Shown one piece after another: positions 26,387 to 35,080 of a DNA stretch of 64,000 nucleotides. Made by a program: the position numbers and the translations under genes. The notes below the pieces were generated by a model. That model had not been told where the DNA came from. It worked only from the letters and a program-made list of their open reading frames with translations, and made no database searches. Location of the stretch: positions 28,127-92,126 of the forward strand of contig JAFVDI010000017.1 in assembly GCA_017478485.1 (NCBI GenBank), read 5' to 3'. Position 1 is the first letter of the stretch, and every line of letters begins with the position of its first letter. The stretch comes from Clostridiales bacterium. Its GTDB lineage: Bacteria > Bacillota > Clostridia > Saccharofermentanales > Saccharofermentanaceae.

Positions 26387-27424
26387 TTATTTCTTTGCAC
26401 CAGCCTTACGGCGGAGAACAAGGCTCTGGATCAGGAGGAACAGACAGAGCATGAAAGCGACCGTGATATTGGTCCACCATGCTTCGTCAAGTCCGAGTGA
26501 AGAGACGATGTTCTTGATGGTACTGAGGCTCAGAACTCCGAAGAACGTTCCGACGATGTTTCCAACGCCGCCCGTCAGCAGTGTTCCGCCTATGATGGAG
26601 GATGCTATGGCGTTCATTTCCGCACCGTCCGCATGTGAAGGAGAACCGGAGCCTACATGCATAAAATACACATAGCCGCCGATGCCTGCAAGTACGCTGC
26701 AGAGAAGATGCGCGATAAACTTGGTTTTCTTGACGTTGATACCAAGAAGTCTTGCGCTCAGCGCGTTTCCGCCGACTGCGTAGAAGTTTCTTCCGATCCT
26801 TGTCCAGCGCAGGAGGCAGAACAGGAGTATTACGACTACGATGGCAACTACGACGCCGATCTCGATATAAGCAGGAATATACATTCCTTTTTTGTTATAG
26901 GAACCCATGAAGGGGATCTCGATCCTGGTGCTCCTCATTGCAACAAACGCTTTGTGCTCGACGTTGAAAGGATTTGCATTGACTATGGTGGTCATGCCCT
27001 TCGCAAAGAAGAGTCCTGCGAGTGAAACGATGAACGGCTGGATCTCAAGGTAAGCTACGAGCGTGCCCTGGACAATACCGAAAGCAAGACCGATGGCTAC
27101 AGCAAGGCATATGGATGTAACCACGTTTCCGCCGCTCTTGTCGAGCAGTACCGCGCAGCTCATGCAGACGAGAGCGGTTACCTGACCGACGGAGATGTCG
27201 ATGCCTCCGGTGATCATTACGAGGCTCATGCCGCATGAAAGGATGATAAGGCTCGCGTTTTCGTTAAGGATATTAAAAAAGTTCTGTGGCTTAAGGAATC
27301 CGGAACCCAGGCAGATGATCGCCATCGCATACATGAAAACGAATACCACAATGGTTATGATCAGGAGCAGGTTTGTATCTGAGATGTTTCGGAGCGATTT
27401 TTTGGGAGCTACCACGTTTTCCAT
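26387..27424 (-). CDS. sugar ABC transporter permease (YjfF/RbsC-like)
   Basis: A 345-residue inner-membrane protein with about eight to ten hydrophobic segments and the BPD_transp_2 signature GGIDISVGQVTALVCMSCAV near residue 70 and GGTLLTGGVGNIVGTFFGVL near 280, as in ribose/galactofuranose-type permeases. It pairs with the other permease 1 nt upstream to form the channel of a pentose importer. YjfF-like ordering (ATPase, permease, permease) suggests a galactofuranose/arabinose-type system. Confidence 0.9.
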   Translation of the reverse strand: MENVVAPKKSLRNISDTNLLLIITIVVFVFMYAMAIICLGSGFLKPQNFFNILNENASLIILSCGMSLVMITGGIDISVGQVTALVCMSCAVLLDKSGGNVVTSICLAVAIGLAFGIVQGTLVAYLEIQPFIVSLAGLFFAKGMTTIVNANPFNVEHKAFVAMRSTRIEIPFMGSYNKKGMYIPAYIEIGVVVAIVVVILLFCLLRWTRIGRNFYAVGGNALSARLLGINVKKTKFIAHLLCSVLAGIGGYVYFMHVGSGSPSHADGAEMNAIASSIIGGTLLTGGVGNIVGTFFGVLSLSTIKNIVSSLGLDEAWWTNITVAFMLCLFLLIQSLVLRRKAGAKK

Positions 27425-27425
27425 A

Positions 27426-28526
27426 TCAAGCAGCCTCCTTTACAGATTTCTTTGAAGAAGATTTCTTGAGCTGGTTGATCTTCTCTCTTACGACAGGTGC
27501 TGAGAGGACAACGAGGATGATGACTACGACAGCCTTGTAAGCGGGAAGCGCGGTCGAATCAACGTTGAACTTGTAGAGCGTTGTCGTAAGGAACTGGATG
27601 ATGTAAGCACCCATGATCGAAGCAGGCATACTGAACTTACCGCCGCCAAGGGAGTTGCCTCCGAGAGCTACAGCAAGGATAGCATCCATTTCGATATCCT
27701 TTGCAACGACTGAATAGTTGATCGTTGAGATACGGCTTACTTTGATGAGACCAACTACTGCGACGCAGAGGCCGAGGATCATGTAAGTGATGAGCTTGAC
27801 TACTGCGGGGTTGATTCCGTTAAGTCTTGATGAGTGCGGGTTGATGCCTACAGCCTGTGAATACAGTCCGAGATTCGTGAACTTGAGTGCAAGGAATATG
27901 ATCAACATGCACGCTGCCGCTATGAACACCGGCGTCGGGATCGGGATTCCGGGAATGAATGTTCCGAAGTATGAGAACTCGGGCTCTGCGATGATCGGGA
28001 GCTCGTTGTTGTTGATCCATGCAGCGATGGAACGGCCTGCAGTGAAAAGGATCAGCGTTGCGACCATCGGCTGTATCTTGAAGAATGCTACGAGTGATCC
28101 GTTGAATGCGCCGAAAAGCATCGCAACCAAACATGCAACGAGGAAAGCCACGATGATTGGTGCCTTCATGTGATCAGGTCTGGACTCGTTTCCGCAGAGG
28201 ACCTTGAGGATGACCGAACCGGCAATGGCGATCGACGCGCCGACTGAGATATCCTGTCCGCCTGATGCAGATGTTACGAGCGTCATTCCGATCGCGAGGA
28301 TCGCAAGTTCACTGCCGTAGTCAAGGATAGTAATGAGATATCCTGAAAGGACAGGCTGGTTTGCGCTGTTATAGCCAAGCTTGATCGCAAAGAACGAAGG
28401 ATCAGCTATGAGGTTGAATATAACCAGCAGCAGGAGTGCCATTACAGGTATGAACAGCTGCATGCGCGTGACGGCGATGAGCTTTTGTACAAAAGGTTTT
28501 TTAGATAATGGTCTTGACGATGTCAT
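27426..28526 (-). CDS. sugar ABC transporter permease (YtfT/RbsC-like)
   Basis: A 366-residue multi-spanning protein carrying SASGGQDISVGASIAIAGSVIL and the second BPD_transp_2 signature VALGGNSLGGGKFSMPASIMGAYIIQ. A Lys-rich C-terminal tail (NQLKKSSSKKSVKEAA) faces the cytosol. It overlaps the ATPase gene by 4 nt and is followed after 1 nt by the second permease, so the three proteins are made in equal amounts. Confidence 0.9.
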   Translation of the reverse strand: MTSSRPLSKKPFVQKLIAVTRMQLFIPVMALLLLVIFNLIADPSFFAIKLGYNSANQPVLSGYLITILDYGSELAILAIGMTLVTSASGGQDISVGASIAIAGSVILKVLCGNESRPDHMKAPIIVAFLVACLVAMLFGAFNGSLVAFFKIQPMVATLILFTAGRSIAAWINNNELPIIAEPEFSYFGTFIPGIPIPTPVFIAAACMLIIFLALKFTNLGLYSQAVGINPHSSRLNGINPAVVKLITYMILGLCVAVVGLIKVSRISTINYSVVAKDIEMDAILAVALGGNSLGGGKFSMPASIMGAYIIQFLTTTLYKFNVDSTALPAYKAVVVIILVVLSAPVVREKINQLKKSSSKKSVKEAA

Positions 28527-30064
28527 TTCTCTTCACCTCCGGCTATGGTTGCCATGACCTTGTTGCGGGTGAGCTCGTCACCATTGAGTTCTCCGACTAC
28601 TTTTCTGTCTCTCATGACTATGAGACGTGAGCAGGTCCTGAGCATCTCGTCAATCTCTGATGAGATGAACGTTACGCTCTTTCCTTCAGCTGCAAGCTTC
28701 AATGCAAGCTTCTGGATCTCGATCTTCGTGCCGATGTCGATACCTCTCGTAGGCTCGTCAAGGATGAGGAAATCCGGATTTGTGAGGAGCCAGCGCGCAA
28801 GGATGACCTTCTGCTGGTTTCCGCCTGAGAGCTGTCCGATCGGCGTGTCCGAGGAAGCTGTCTTAACGTCGAGGAGCTTAATGTATTCCTGCGCCATCTG
28901 TTCAGCCTTTGCTTTCGAGAACGGTCTGAAGAATCCCTTCATGACCTGTAGAGCGAGAATGATGTTGTCTCTTACGGAAAGGTCAGCTACGATTCCGTCT
29001 TTCTTTCTGTCTTCGGGAAGATATCCGATACCGTGCTTCATGGCATCGATAGGTTTCTTGATCCTGACTCTCTGACCGTTGATAAGAACCTTTCCGCCGA
29101 GGACCTTGTCAGCTCCGAAAATGGCTCTGACGCACTCACTTCGGCCGGAACCCAGAAGTCCCGTGAAGCCGTTGACTTCGCCCTTATAGATTGTGAAATC
29201 GAAAGGCTTGATACCGGCGTTGCTTACAAGGTTCACAGCTTCAAGGACCGGTGTGGTATTCCTGTCGACTGCACCGACATCGCTTTCGCTCTTGATGTCT
29301 GACATGTCGTCTAAATCCTTGCCGAGCATCTTCGAAACGAGTTTTACTCTCGGAAGATCCTCAATTACGTACTCGCCTACGAGCGTTCCGTCTCTTAATA
29401 CAGTGATCCTGTCGCAGACCTCATAGACCTGGTCGAGGAAGTGCGTGACGAAGATGATGCCTACGCCCTTTTCCTTCAGATCCCTCATGAGCTTAAACAG
29501 CTTTTCGACCTCCTGCTCGTCGAGCGAAGAGGTAGGTTCGTCAAGGATAAGTACGCGACACTTCATGTCTACGGCGCGTGCGATCGCTACCATCTGCTGG
29601 ACTGCGATCGAGCAGCTGCCGAGCTGCTGCCTGGGTGTTGCGGGTATGTCGAGCGACTTCAAGAGCTCGCCCGTCTTTTTATTCATGTCAGCCCAGTTGG
29701 TAAAAGCGCCCGAACGGCCGATGAACATGTTCTCGGCTACCGAAAGGTTCGGACAGAGGGCTATTTCCTGGTAAACCGTGGAAATCCCTGAATTCTGGGC
29801 ATCCTGAGGTGATCTTATATGTGCTTCTTCAAACTCGGCTTCCCCTGCCGCGTCTGAAGTATTTTTCCTGATTAATATCGTTCCGCCGTCTTTAACATAA
29901 ACACCGGTCAGAACCTTGATCAAAGTGGATTTTCCTGCGCCGTTCTCTCCCATAAGGGCATGAATCTCGCCGCTTCTCAAAGTGAAATCCACATTCTGAA
30001 GAGCATTTACTCCCGGGAAATATTTGCAGATGCCGCGCATCTTCAAAACTTCGCCTGTCTCCAT
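28523..30064 (-). CDS. sugar ABC transporter ATP-binding protein, double NBD (YtfR/AraG-like)
   Basis: A 513-residue protein with two ABC domains. The first has GENGAGKSTL, the signature-region SCSIAVQQM and ILDEPTSSLD. The second (from about 265) has a degenerate P-loop GLLGSGRSE, the signature LSGGNQQKVILARW and ILDEPTRGID. This asymmetry is normal for the RbsA/AraG/YtfR class. It drives import through the two permeases encoded after it. A terminator lies in the 95 nt between it and the binding-protein gene. Confidence 0.93.
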   Translation of the reverse strand: METGEVLKMRGICKYFPGVNALQNVDFTLRSGEIHALMGENGAGKSTLIKVLTGVYVKDGGTILIRKNTSDAAGEAEFEEAHIRSPQDAQNSGISTVYQEIALCPNLSVAENMFIGRSGAFTNWADMNKKTGELLKSLDIPATPRQQLGSCSIAVQQMVAIARAVDMKCRVLILDEPTSSLDEQEVEKLFKLMRDLKEKGVGIIFVTHFLDQVYEVCDRITVLRDGTLVGEYVIEDLPRVKLVSKMLGKDLDDMSDIKSESDVGAVDRNTTPVLEAVNLVSNAGIKPFDFTIYKGEVNGFTGLLGSGRSECVRAIFGADKVLGGKVLINGQRVRIKKPIDAMKHGIGYLPEDRKKDGIVADLSVRDNIILALQVMKGFFRPFSKAKAEQMAQEYIKLLDVKTASSDTPIGQLSGGNQQKVILARWLLTNPDFLILDEPTRGIDIGTKIEIQKLALKLAAEGKSVTFISSEIDEMLRTCSRLIVMRDRKVVGELNGDELTRNKVMATIAGGEEK

Positions 30065-30084
30065 AATTTCACTCCCCTGTTTTT

Positions 30085-30122
30085 AAAAAGGCACGCGGTG
30101 CGGAGGTTCCGTACCGCGTGCC
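30085..30122 (-). terminator. attenuating terminator between binding protein and ATPase genes
   Basis: On the minus strand, GGCACGCGGT and ACCGCGTGCC form a perfect 10-bp stem (extendable through the 13-nt loop) followed by TTTTTAAAAAC. It would cut most transcripts after the binding-protein gene, the usual way to make that protein in excess. Confidence 0.85.
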
Positions 30123-30159
30123 GGTCAATTACTTAGTGTTTGTGACTTGTAAGGACCTG

Positions 30160-31176
30160 TCAGATTCCGTACTTGTCAACGTCTTCCTGTGTGATCGTAG
30201 CTGCGTCAAAGCCCTTCTCGTCCATGATGATGACCTTCTCTGCAGGAGCCTTGCCAGCCTCGAAATCCTTGATGATCTTGTCGATGTAGGAAGCCTGGAA
30301 AGGATTGCACTGACCGTCGTAGTTCCACTTCTTAGCGAGCAGTTCCTTGAGAGCCCAAGCGTTGCAGTCATAACCCATAACGATTACGTCGCCGCCTACG
30401 CCGTGAGAGATGTTAGCCTTATCGAGAGCTGCAACAGCACCCTTAGCCATATCGTCGTTCTCAGCATAGATTACGTTGAACTTCTCGCCGGAGTCGATAA
30501 CAGACTGAACGATCTGCTGTGCCTTCTCTGCGTTCCACTCAGCTGTCTGCTGCTTAACGATCTTCCAGCCGTTTGCCTTAGCCTTGTCGTCCATAGCGCC
30601 TGAACGGCCCTTCTGAGCTGCTGTACCCATAGCACCCTGGATGTGGATGATCTTGTACTCGGGGAGCTTCTGAGCTTCGAGCCATGCAACAGCTGTCTCG
30701 CCTTCTTTTCTCATGTCGGAAACGATGGAAGCCTCATAGAGAGACTGGTCAGCATCGATCGTACGGTCGAAAAGGATAACCTTAACGCCTGCTGTCTTAG
30801 CATCCTGGAGAACAGAATCCCAACCGGATGTGTCAGCTGCTGAGAGAAGGAGATAATCAACTTCGTCTGTGATGAACTTCTTTGCTGCAGCGATCTGCTC
30901 GTCGTTCTTAAGGCTGTAAGCGAACTGGGCTTCATAGCCGTTCTCTTTTGTGAAAGTAGCCTTCATGTCCTTGTCGTTTGCTGTACGATAACCGGACTCG
31001 TTAGGATCGTTGTTGATGATACCGACCTTGATGAGCTTGTCACCGGCAGGTGCAGGAGCAGCTGTTGTAGCAGCAGCCGTTGTAGCAGCAGCTGTGGTAG
31101 CAGCGGGAGCCTGGTTGCATCCGGCCATAACGAAACCAACTGTAGCAGTCAGTAATACCGCAAGAAACTTCTTCAT
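30160..31176 (-). CDS. sugar-binding lipoprotein of the ABC importer (YtfQ-like)
   Basis: A 338-residue lipoprotein with signal peptide and lipobox VMAGC (Cys 19), an Ala/Thr-rich tether (about residues 23-45, TTAAATTAAATTAAP), then a Peripla_BP_4 domain: KVGIINNDPNESGYRT, DYLLLSAADTSGWDSVL, VILFDRTID, IHIQGAMGTAAQKGR, AENDDMAKGAVAAL and GYDCNAWAL. The overall pattern resembles YtfQ and related pentose/galactofuranose receptors. It sits outside the membrane and delivers sugar to the permeases. The tether is encoded by three 15-bp direct repeats (31064-31108). Start: AGTGAGGAAAAACT before ATG. Confidence 0.9.
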   Translation of the reverse strand: MKKFLAVLLTATVGFVMAGCNQAPAATTAAATTAAATTAAPAPAGDKLIKVGIINNDPNESGYRTANDKDMKATFTKENGYEAQFAYSLKNDEQIAAAKKFITDEVDYLLLSAADTSGWDSVLQDAKTAGVKVILFDRTIDADQSLYEASIVSDMRKEGETAVAWLEAQKLPEYKIIHIQGAMGTAAQKGRSGAMDDKAKANGWKIVKQQTAEWNAEKAQQIVQSVIDSGEKFNVIYAENDDMAKGAVAALDKANISHGVGGDVIVMGYDCNAWALKELLAKKWNYDGQCNPFQASYIDKIIKDFEAGKAPAEKVIIMDEKGFDAATITQEDVDKYGI

Positions 31177-31619
31177 AGTTTTTCCTCACTTTCATAAATG
31201 TGTTTCTTGATTTTTCGAAGCCCGTACGGTTACCCGGATTGGGCTTTTCTGTCCACAGTTTGCCCTGACCCCCATGCCCGTTCAATAACGTCCGGGCTCT
31301 TTTGACCAGATAAACAATACAAATTTTGGGGTACATTGAAAAAAGCATACCAGTTTGCGATAATTAAACGGTAAATGTTGGATTTCTTTTGAAAACCGGG
31401 CATATTTTGTTGGAATTTTTATTCCCGCACCGGACGGGAACACAAAAAACGGTCATGTAAAATTGACAATAACGGTTTTTGCAAGTTACAGATTTTTCCG
31501 ACATTATTGGTATTTTTCCGAAAAATCCGCCGCTGCTGTCACTGATCGAAAATGTGTTTTTTTATGGATTTTTACAAAATGTACCTGATGAAAAACAGGG
31601 CTAAAGGGGGCTCAAAGCT
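31177..31619. other. divergent regulatory region between importer and araR-type gene
   Basis: About 440 nt without a coding frame. The half nearest the importer contains a GC-rich leader with AAGCCC/GGGCTT pairing (about 31219-31249). The outer part is A/T-rich. The word GTACAT/ATGTAC occurs at 31331-31336 and 31579-31584 beside A/T runs, somewhat like AraR half-sites, but no full operator is clear. For the importer, TTTTCA-N17-TATTGT on the minus strand near 31317-31345 is a weak candidate promoter. Confidence 0.35.
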
Positions 31620-32681
31620 ATGAAATACAGGGTTTTGGCGCAATTCTTAAGAGAAGACCTGCAGCTTCATGCGAAAAATCCGTCATATAAGCTCCCGAGC
31701 GAACGTGAACTGACCGCCAGGTTTGGCGTAAGCAGGCAGACCGTCCGCCGCGCGATGCTCGATCTGGAAAACGAGGGTCTGATCACCAGCAGGCGCGGCA
31801 GCGGATATTACAAGGCCATATCCGGTACATCTTTTCACTCGCAGATAGCAGTCATTACGACTTTCACTGACGAATACATCTTCCCCGGAATATTAAGAGA
31901 CATGGAAAACGTCCTCGGCACGAGAGGATACCAGTTAAGGTCCTACGCGACGCTCAACCGTGTTTCCGCGGAACGCGAGATCTTACAGAGCCTGATAAAC
32001 CATCCCGTCGGCGGAATACTGGTGGAAGGCTCGAAGACTGCGCTTCCCAATCCCAACATGGATCTGTACCAGACTCTTCACAAGACGGGCATCCCTATAG
32101 TCTTCTTCCAGGGCAATTACCCTGCGCTCTCATACCTGCCTTCAGTCACCGACGATAATTATGCGGGCGGCTACAGGCTCGCGAGGTATCTTCTGGACAG
32201 GGGCAGGAAAAACCTTGCCGGCATATTCAAGAGCGATGACCTTCAGGGGCCTGAGCGCTACAGCGGCATGATGAACGCGATCAGGGACAGGGGACTTTCC
32301 CTTCCCGATCACAGCGTATGCTGGTTTGATTCCGCGCAGAGGAGCAGGCTCGTTGACGGCAGGGACATGTCGCTGATCGAAGCATTCATCAAAGAGTATC
32401 TGCCGCTCGCTGACGCGGTCATCTGTTACAACGATGAGATCGCGTACCATTTGATCAAATACCTTACGGAGAACGGGAAACGCGTGCCGCAGGATATCGC
32501 GGTCGCAAGTTTTGACAACAGTTATTACAGCAGGATCAGCCCGGTGCCGATCACTTCACTGTGGCACAGGACAAGACGTATGGGTACTGAAGCGGCAAAC
32601 GTAATGCTGTCGATCCTTCAGGGAAAGAACCCGCATTCAGCAGTCCTTCCCTGGGAATTGACCGAGCGCCAGAGCACCTGA
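31620..32681 (+). CDS. araR: GntR/LacI chimeric repressor (AraR type)
   Basis: A 353-residue regulator with a GntR winged helix at residues 1-68 (YKLPSERELTARFGVSRQTVRRAMLDLENEGLITSRRGSGYY) fused to a LacI/GalR-type sugar-sensing domain (IAVITTFTDEYIFPGILRDMENVL ... VASFDNSYYSRISPVPITSL). This combination is that of Bacillus AraR, the arabinose-responsive repressor. It is divergent from the importer operon and likely represses it, with release by L-arabinose. An AAGGGGGC site lies upstream of the ATG. Its stop is 1 nt from that of the convergent second binding-protein gene. Confidence 0.82.
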   Translation: MKYRVLAQFLREDLQLHAKNPSYKLPSERELTARFGVSRQTVRRAMLDLENEGLITSRRGSGYYKAISGTSFHSQIAVITTFTDEYIFPGILRDMENVLGTRGYQLRSYATLNRVSAEREILQSLINHPVGGILVEGSKTALPNPNMDLYQTLHKTGIPIVFFQGNYPALSYLPSVTDDNYAGGYRLARYLLDRGRKNLAGIFKSDDLQGPERYSGMMNAIRDRGLSLPDHSVCWFDSAQRSRLVDGRDMSLIEAFIKEYLPLADAVICYNDEIAYHLIKYLTENGKRVPQDIAVASFDNSYYSRISPVPITSLWHRTRRMGTEAANVMLSILQGKNPHSAVLPWELTERQST

Positions 32682-32682
32682 A

Positions 32683-33669
32683 TCAATATTTTCTCGAAGC
32701 AAGAAGCTCTTCGGTTATGTCTTCGGGCTTGAAGGCGGTCTCTTCGACATAGCGGTTCTTTTCGGGAACCTTGCCTTCTTCGATGGTCTTGATGACCGAC
32801 TCGACGAGAGGTCCCAGGAGCGGATTGCATTCAACGGTAAGGGCGATCTTTCCCTTCTGGCAATAGACGAGGGCATTATACGTGGCATCAAAAGAGATGA
32901 CCGACACCCCGTCTTTTCCGCACTTGTAGCCGAAGCTCTCGAGCGCCTTAATAGCGCCGTATGCCTCGTTGTCGTTCTCGCAATAGACAACGTCTATCTG
33001 GGGAAGGCTGTCACGGTTGGACAGGTATTCCTTCATGACCTCGTAAGTCTTGGCCTCGGTGAAGTCACCGTCCATCCTCGCGATCACTTTCCACTTGGGA
33101 TTGGTTTTTACTGCATCGTCAAGCGCGGCGGTCCTTCCGAGCTGCGGGGTCGAGCCCTTGGTTCCCTGGATGTGGATTATGTTGACCTGCTCGGCGTTGC
33201 TGTATTTCTCCTTCATCCAATCAGTCGCCTTCTTGCCCTCGGCATAGAAATCCGAACCGACATGCGCCGTGATGAGGCTGTCGTCCTTCACGTTTACCAT
33301 TCGGTCAACAAGGATCACCGGAATGCCCGCGTCCTTTGCCTCCTTGAGAACGGCATCCCAGCCGTCCTCCGTTATGGGCATGACAACGATGTAATCGACC
33401 TTCTGCTGGATGAATCTTCTGATGGCGACAAACTGGTTCTCCTGTTCCTGTCTCGCGTCATCGAAAAGAAGCCTGTATCCGTTTGCTTCAGTAAACACGG
33501 ATTTCATTGAAGCGGTATCCGCCTGCCTCCAGTCGGATTCGGCGCCGACCTGGCTCATGCCGATCACGATCATGTCATCCTTTTCGGGTTCTTCCTGCTT
33601 CGTGCATCCGCAGAGCGCGAAAAACGCATATAAGAGCACCATCAGCAGTGCCGCCGTTTTATGCTTCAT
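32683..33669 (-). CDS. second sugar-binding lipoprotein, probable sensor subunit
   Basis: A 328-residue lipoprotein (signal peptide, lipobox ALCGC with Cys 22) with the Peripla_BP_4 fold: VIGMSQVGAESDWRQADTAS, DYIVVMPITEDGWDAVL, VILVDRMVN, IHIQGTKGSTPQLGR, YCENDNEAYGAIKAL, SFDATYNALVY. It resembles the importer's binding protein but is encoded after a sensor kinase, not with permeases, overlapping that gene by 11 nt. In Clostridium, XylFII-LytS-YesN uses such a protein to signal xylose to a kinase. By analogy it probably presents a sugar to the kinase's outer domain. Confidence 0.85.
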   Translation of the reverse strand: MKHKTAALLMVLLYAFFALCGCTKQEEPEKDDMIVIGMSQVGAESDWRQADTASMKSVFTEANGYRLLFDDARQEQENQFVAIRRFIQQKVDYIVVMPITEDGWDAVLKEAKDAGIPVILVDRMVNVKDDSLITAHVGSDFYAEGKKATDWMKEKYSNAEQVNIIHIQGTKGSTPQLGRTAALDDAVKTNPKWKVIARMDGDFTEAKTYEVMKEYLSNRDSLPQIDVVYCENDNEAYGAIKALESFGYKCGKDGVSVISFDATYNALVYCQKGKIALTVECNPLLGPLVESVIKTIEEGKVPEKNRYVEETAFKPEDITEELLASRKY

Positions 33670-35080
33670 CCGTATTCCTCCTTGAGGCGGGTATCCTGAC
33701 GGTTACGTCTGTCCCCTCGCCTTCAGTACTCTCTATGGAAAGGCCGTATTTCTCACCGAAAAACAGCTTGAGTCTCTCATCCACCGTTGAAAGACCGAAG
33801 CCTACTCTCTCTCGGTTGCATAGTCCCGCCCTGAGTTCCCCGAGGCGTTCTTTTGTCATGCCGGCACCGGTATCACTAACGGTTATGACAATGTCATCAC
33901 CTTCAGCCTTTCCGGTAACGGTAATAAATCCCTTTGCGCGCTTGAGCTTTACGCCGTGATAGAGTGCATTCTCTACAAGCGGCTGGATCGTAAGCTTAGG
34001 GAGCCTCGTGCCTTTTATCGCGGGATCGATGTCGATCGAATAATCCATGATGTCCTTGTAGCGGAACTGCTGGATCTGCAGGTAACTCCTGATCTGCTTT
34101 TCCTCATCGTCGAGCGTTACGACATTCTCACCGTTTGACAGAGAATGCCTGAAGAAAGAAGAAAGATCGGTGACCATCTCTTCTGCTTCCTCGGTCTTTC
34201 CCGCCTCGATGAGCCATATGATCGTATCGAGCGTGTTATACAGGAAATGCGGGTTGATCTGCGCCTGCAGCAGAGCGAGCTCCGCCTGTCTTAAGCTCTC
34301 CTGTCTGTCAGTCGATTCCTTCATCAGGGTGCCCATCTTTTCGACCATCTGCTCAACGCCTTCGCTCAGCGCGCTGACTTCATAGACCTGCGATTCAACA
34401 GGCTCTTTCACGGTGAGGTCGCCGCCTCCGATCTCCTGGACGCGGTTTGAGAGATTTTCGATCGGTTCTGCGATAGAACGCGAGATCCTTGCCGAATGGC
34501 GCAGCAGAACGGTAAAGAGCACAGCCACGCCCAAGAATATCAGCACGAGACCAATCGTAAGCTGGGCGTTCATCCTGCCCTGCAGCGAATTGAGGAGCAC
34601 CGCCTCGCAGTAGAGATAACGGTACATGTATTCTTCTATAAGAGAAGTAAGAACGTAGATATTATTCTTAAGCAGTATCTGGCGCTGGTCATAGCTTGCG
34701 GTAAACTCAATCTCGCGCATCTGGTCTTCAAGGTTGCCGCACAGATCGATAACGCTGGTGATAGCCTGCTTGCTGTCTTTGTTCGCAGTGCTCGAAATGA
34801 GGTCTTCAGCGATCTTCTTTGCCTGGCCGACTTCCTTCATCGGAAGTCCTTCGGCTTCCTTGCTTCCGATAACGTAGTAGTACATCTTGAGATCGATGTC
34901 TTCCTTGAAGTTCTGGTTGAACTCGGAAGCCGTCGTGAGGTTATGCATGTAGTGCTGGTAACGCAGCTGATAGTAGACGATCGTAAGCACCTCTATCAGG
35001 AATACCGTGACAGTAAGGATCGCAAGCCCTATAAAGAGCTTTTTCATCTGCGAGGAGATCGTGGTCTCCTTAACTTTCAT
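33659..35080 (-). CDS. YesM/LytS-type sensor histidine kinase
   Basis: A 473-residue membrane kinase: TM1 (about 13-36), a ~140-residue extracellular helical domain, TM2 (about 176-199), a HAMP region, a coiled coil, then His_kinase (QINPHFLYNTLDTIIWL; the phospho-acceptor His is in NPHFLYN), and an ATPase domain with NALYHGVKL (N box), VSDTGAGM and VGFGLSTVDERLKLFF. The outer domain likely contacts the lipoprotein encoded next. Its start codon overlaps the response regulator's stop, so the pair is co-translated. Confidence 0.92.
   Translation of the reverse strand: MKVKETTISSQMKKLFIGLAILTVTVFLIEVLTIVYYQLRYQHYMHNLTTASEFNQNFKEDIDLKMYYYVIGSKEAEGLPMKEVGQAKKIAEDLISSTANKDSKQAITSVIDLCGNLEDQMREIEFTASYDQRQILLKNNIYVLTSLIEEYMYRYLYCEAVLLNSLQGRMNAQLTIGLVLIFLGVAVLFTVLLRHSARISRSIAEPIENLSNRVQEIGGGDLTVKEPVESQVYEVSALSEGVEQMVEKMGTLMKESTDRQESLRQAELALLQAQINPHFLYNTLDTIIWLIEAGKTEEAEEMVTDLSSFFRHSLSNGENVVTLDDEEKQIRSYLQIQQFRYKDIMDYSIDIDPAIKGTRLPKLTIQPLVENALYHGVKLKRAKGFITVTGKAEGDDIVITVSDTGAGMTKERLGELRAGLCNRERVGFGLSTVDERLKLFFGEKYGLSIESTEGEGTDVTVRIPASRRNTDEA

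Noticed and set aside
30118..30603. 161-codon plus-strand frame over the binding-protein gene
   Set aside because: It is a shadow of the strongly supported lipoprotein gene and crosses its terminator.
31220..31345. Structured riboswitch in the importer leader
   Set aside because: Some GC-rich pairing is possible but no known riboswitch motif and no terminator/antiterminator pair could be drawn.
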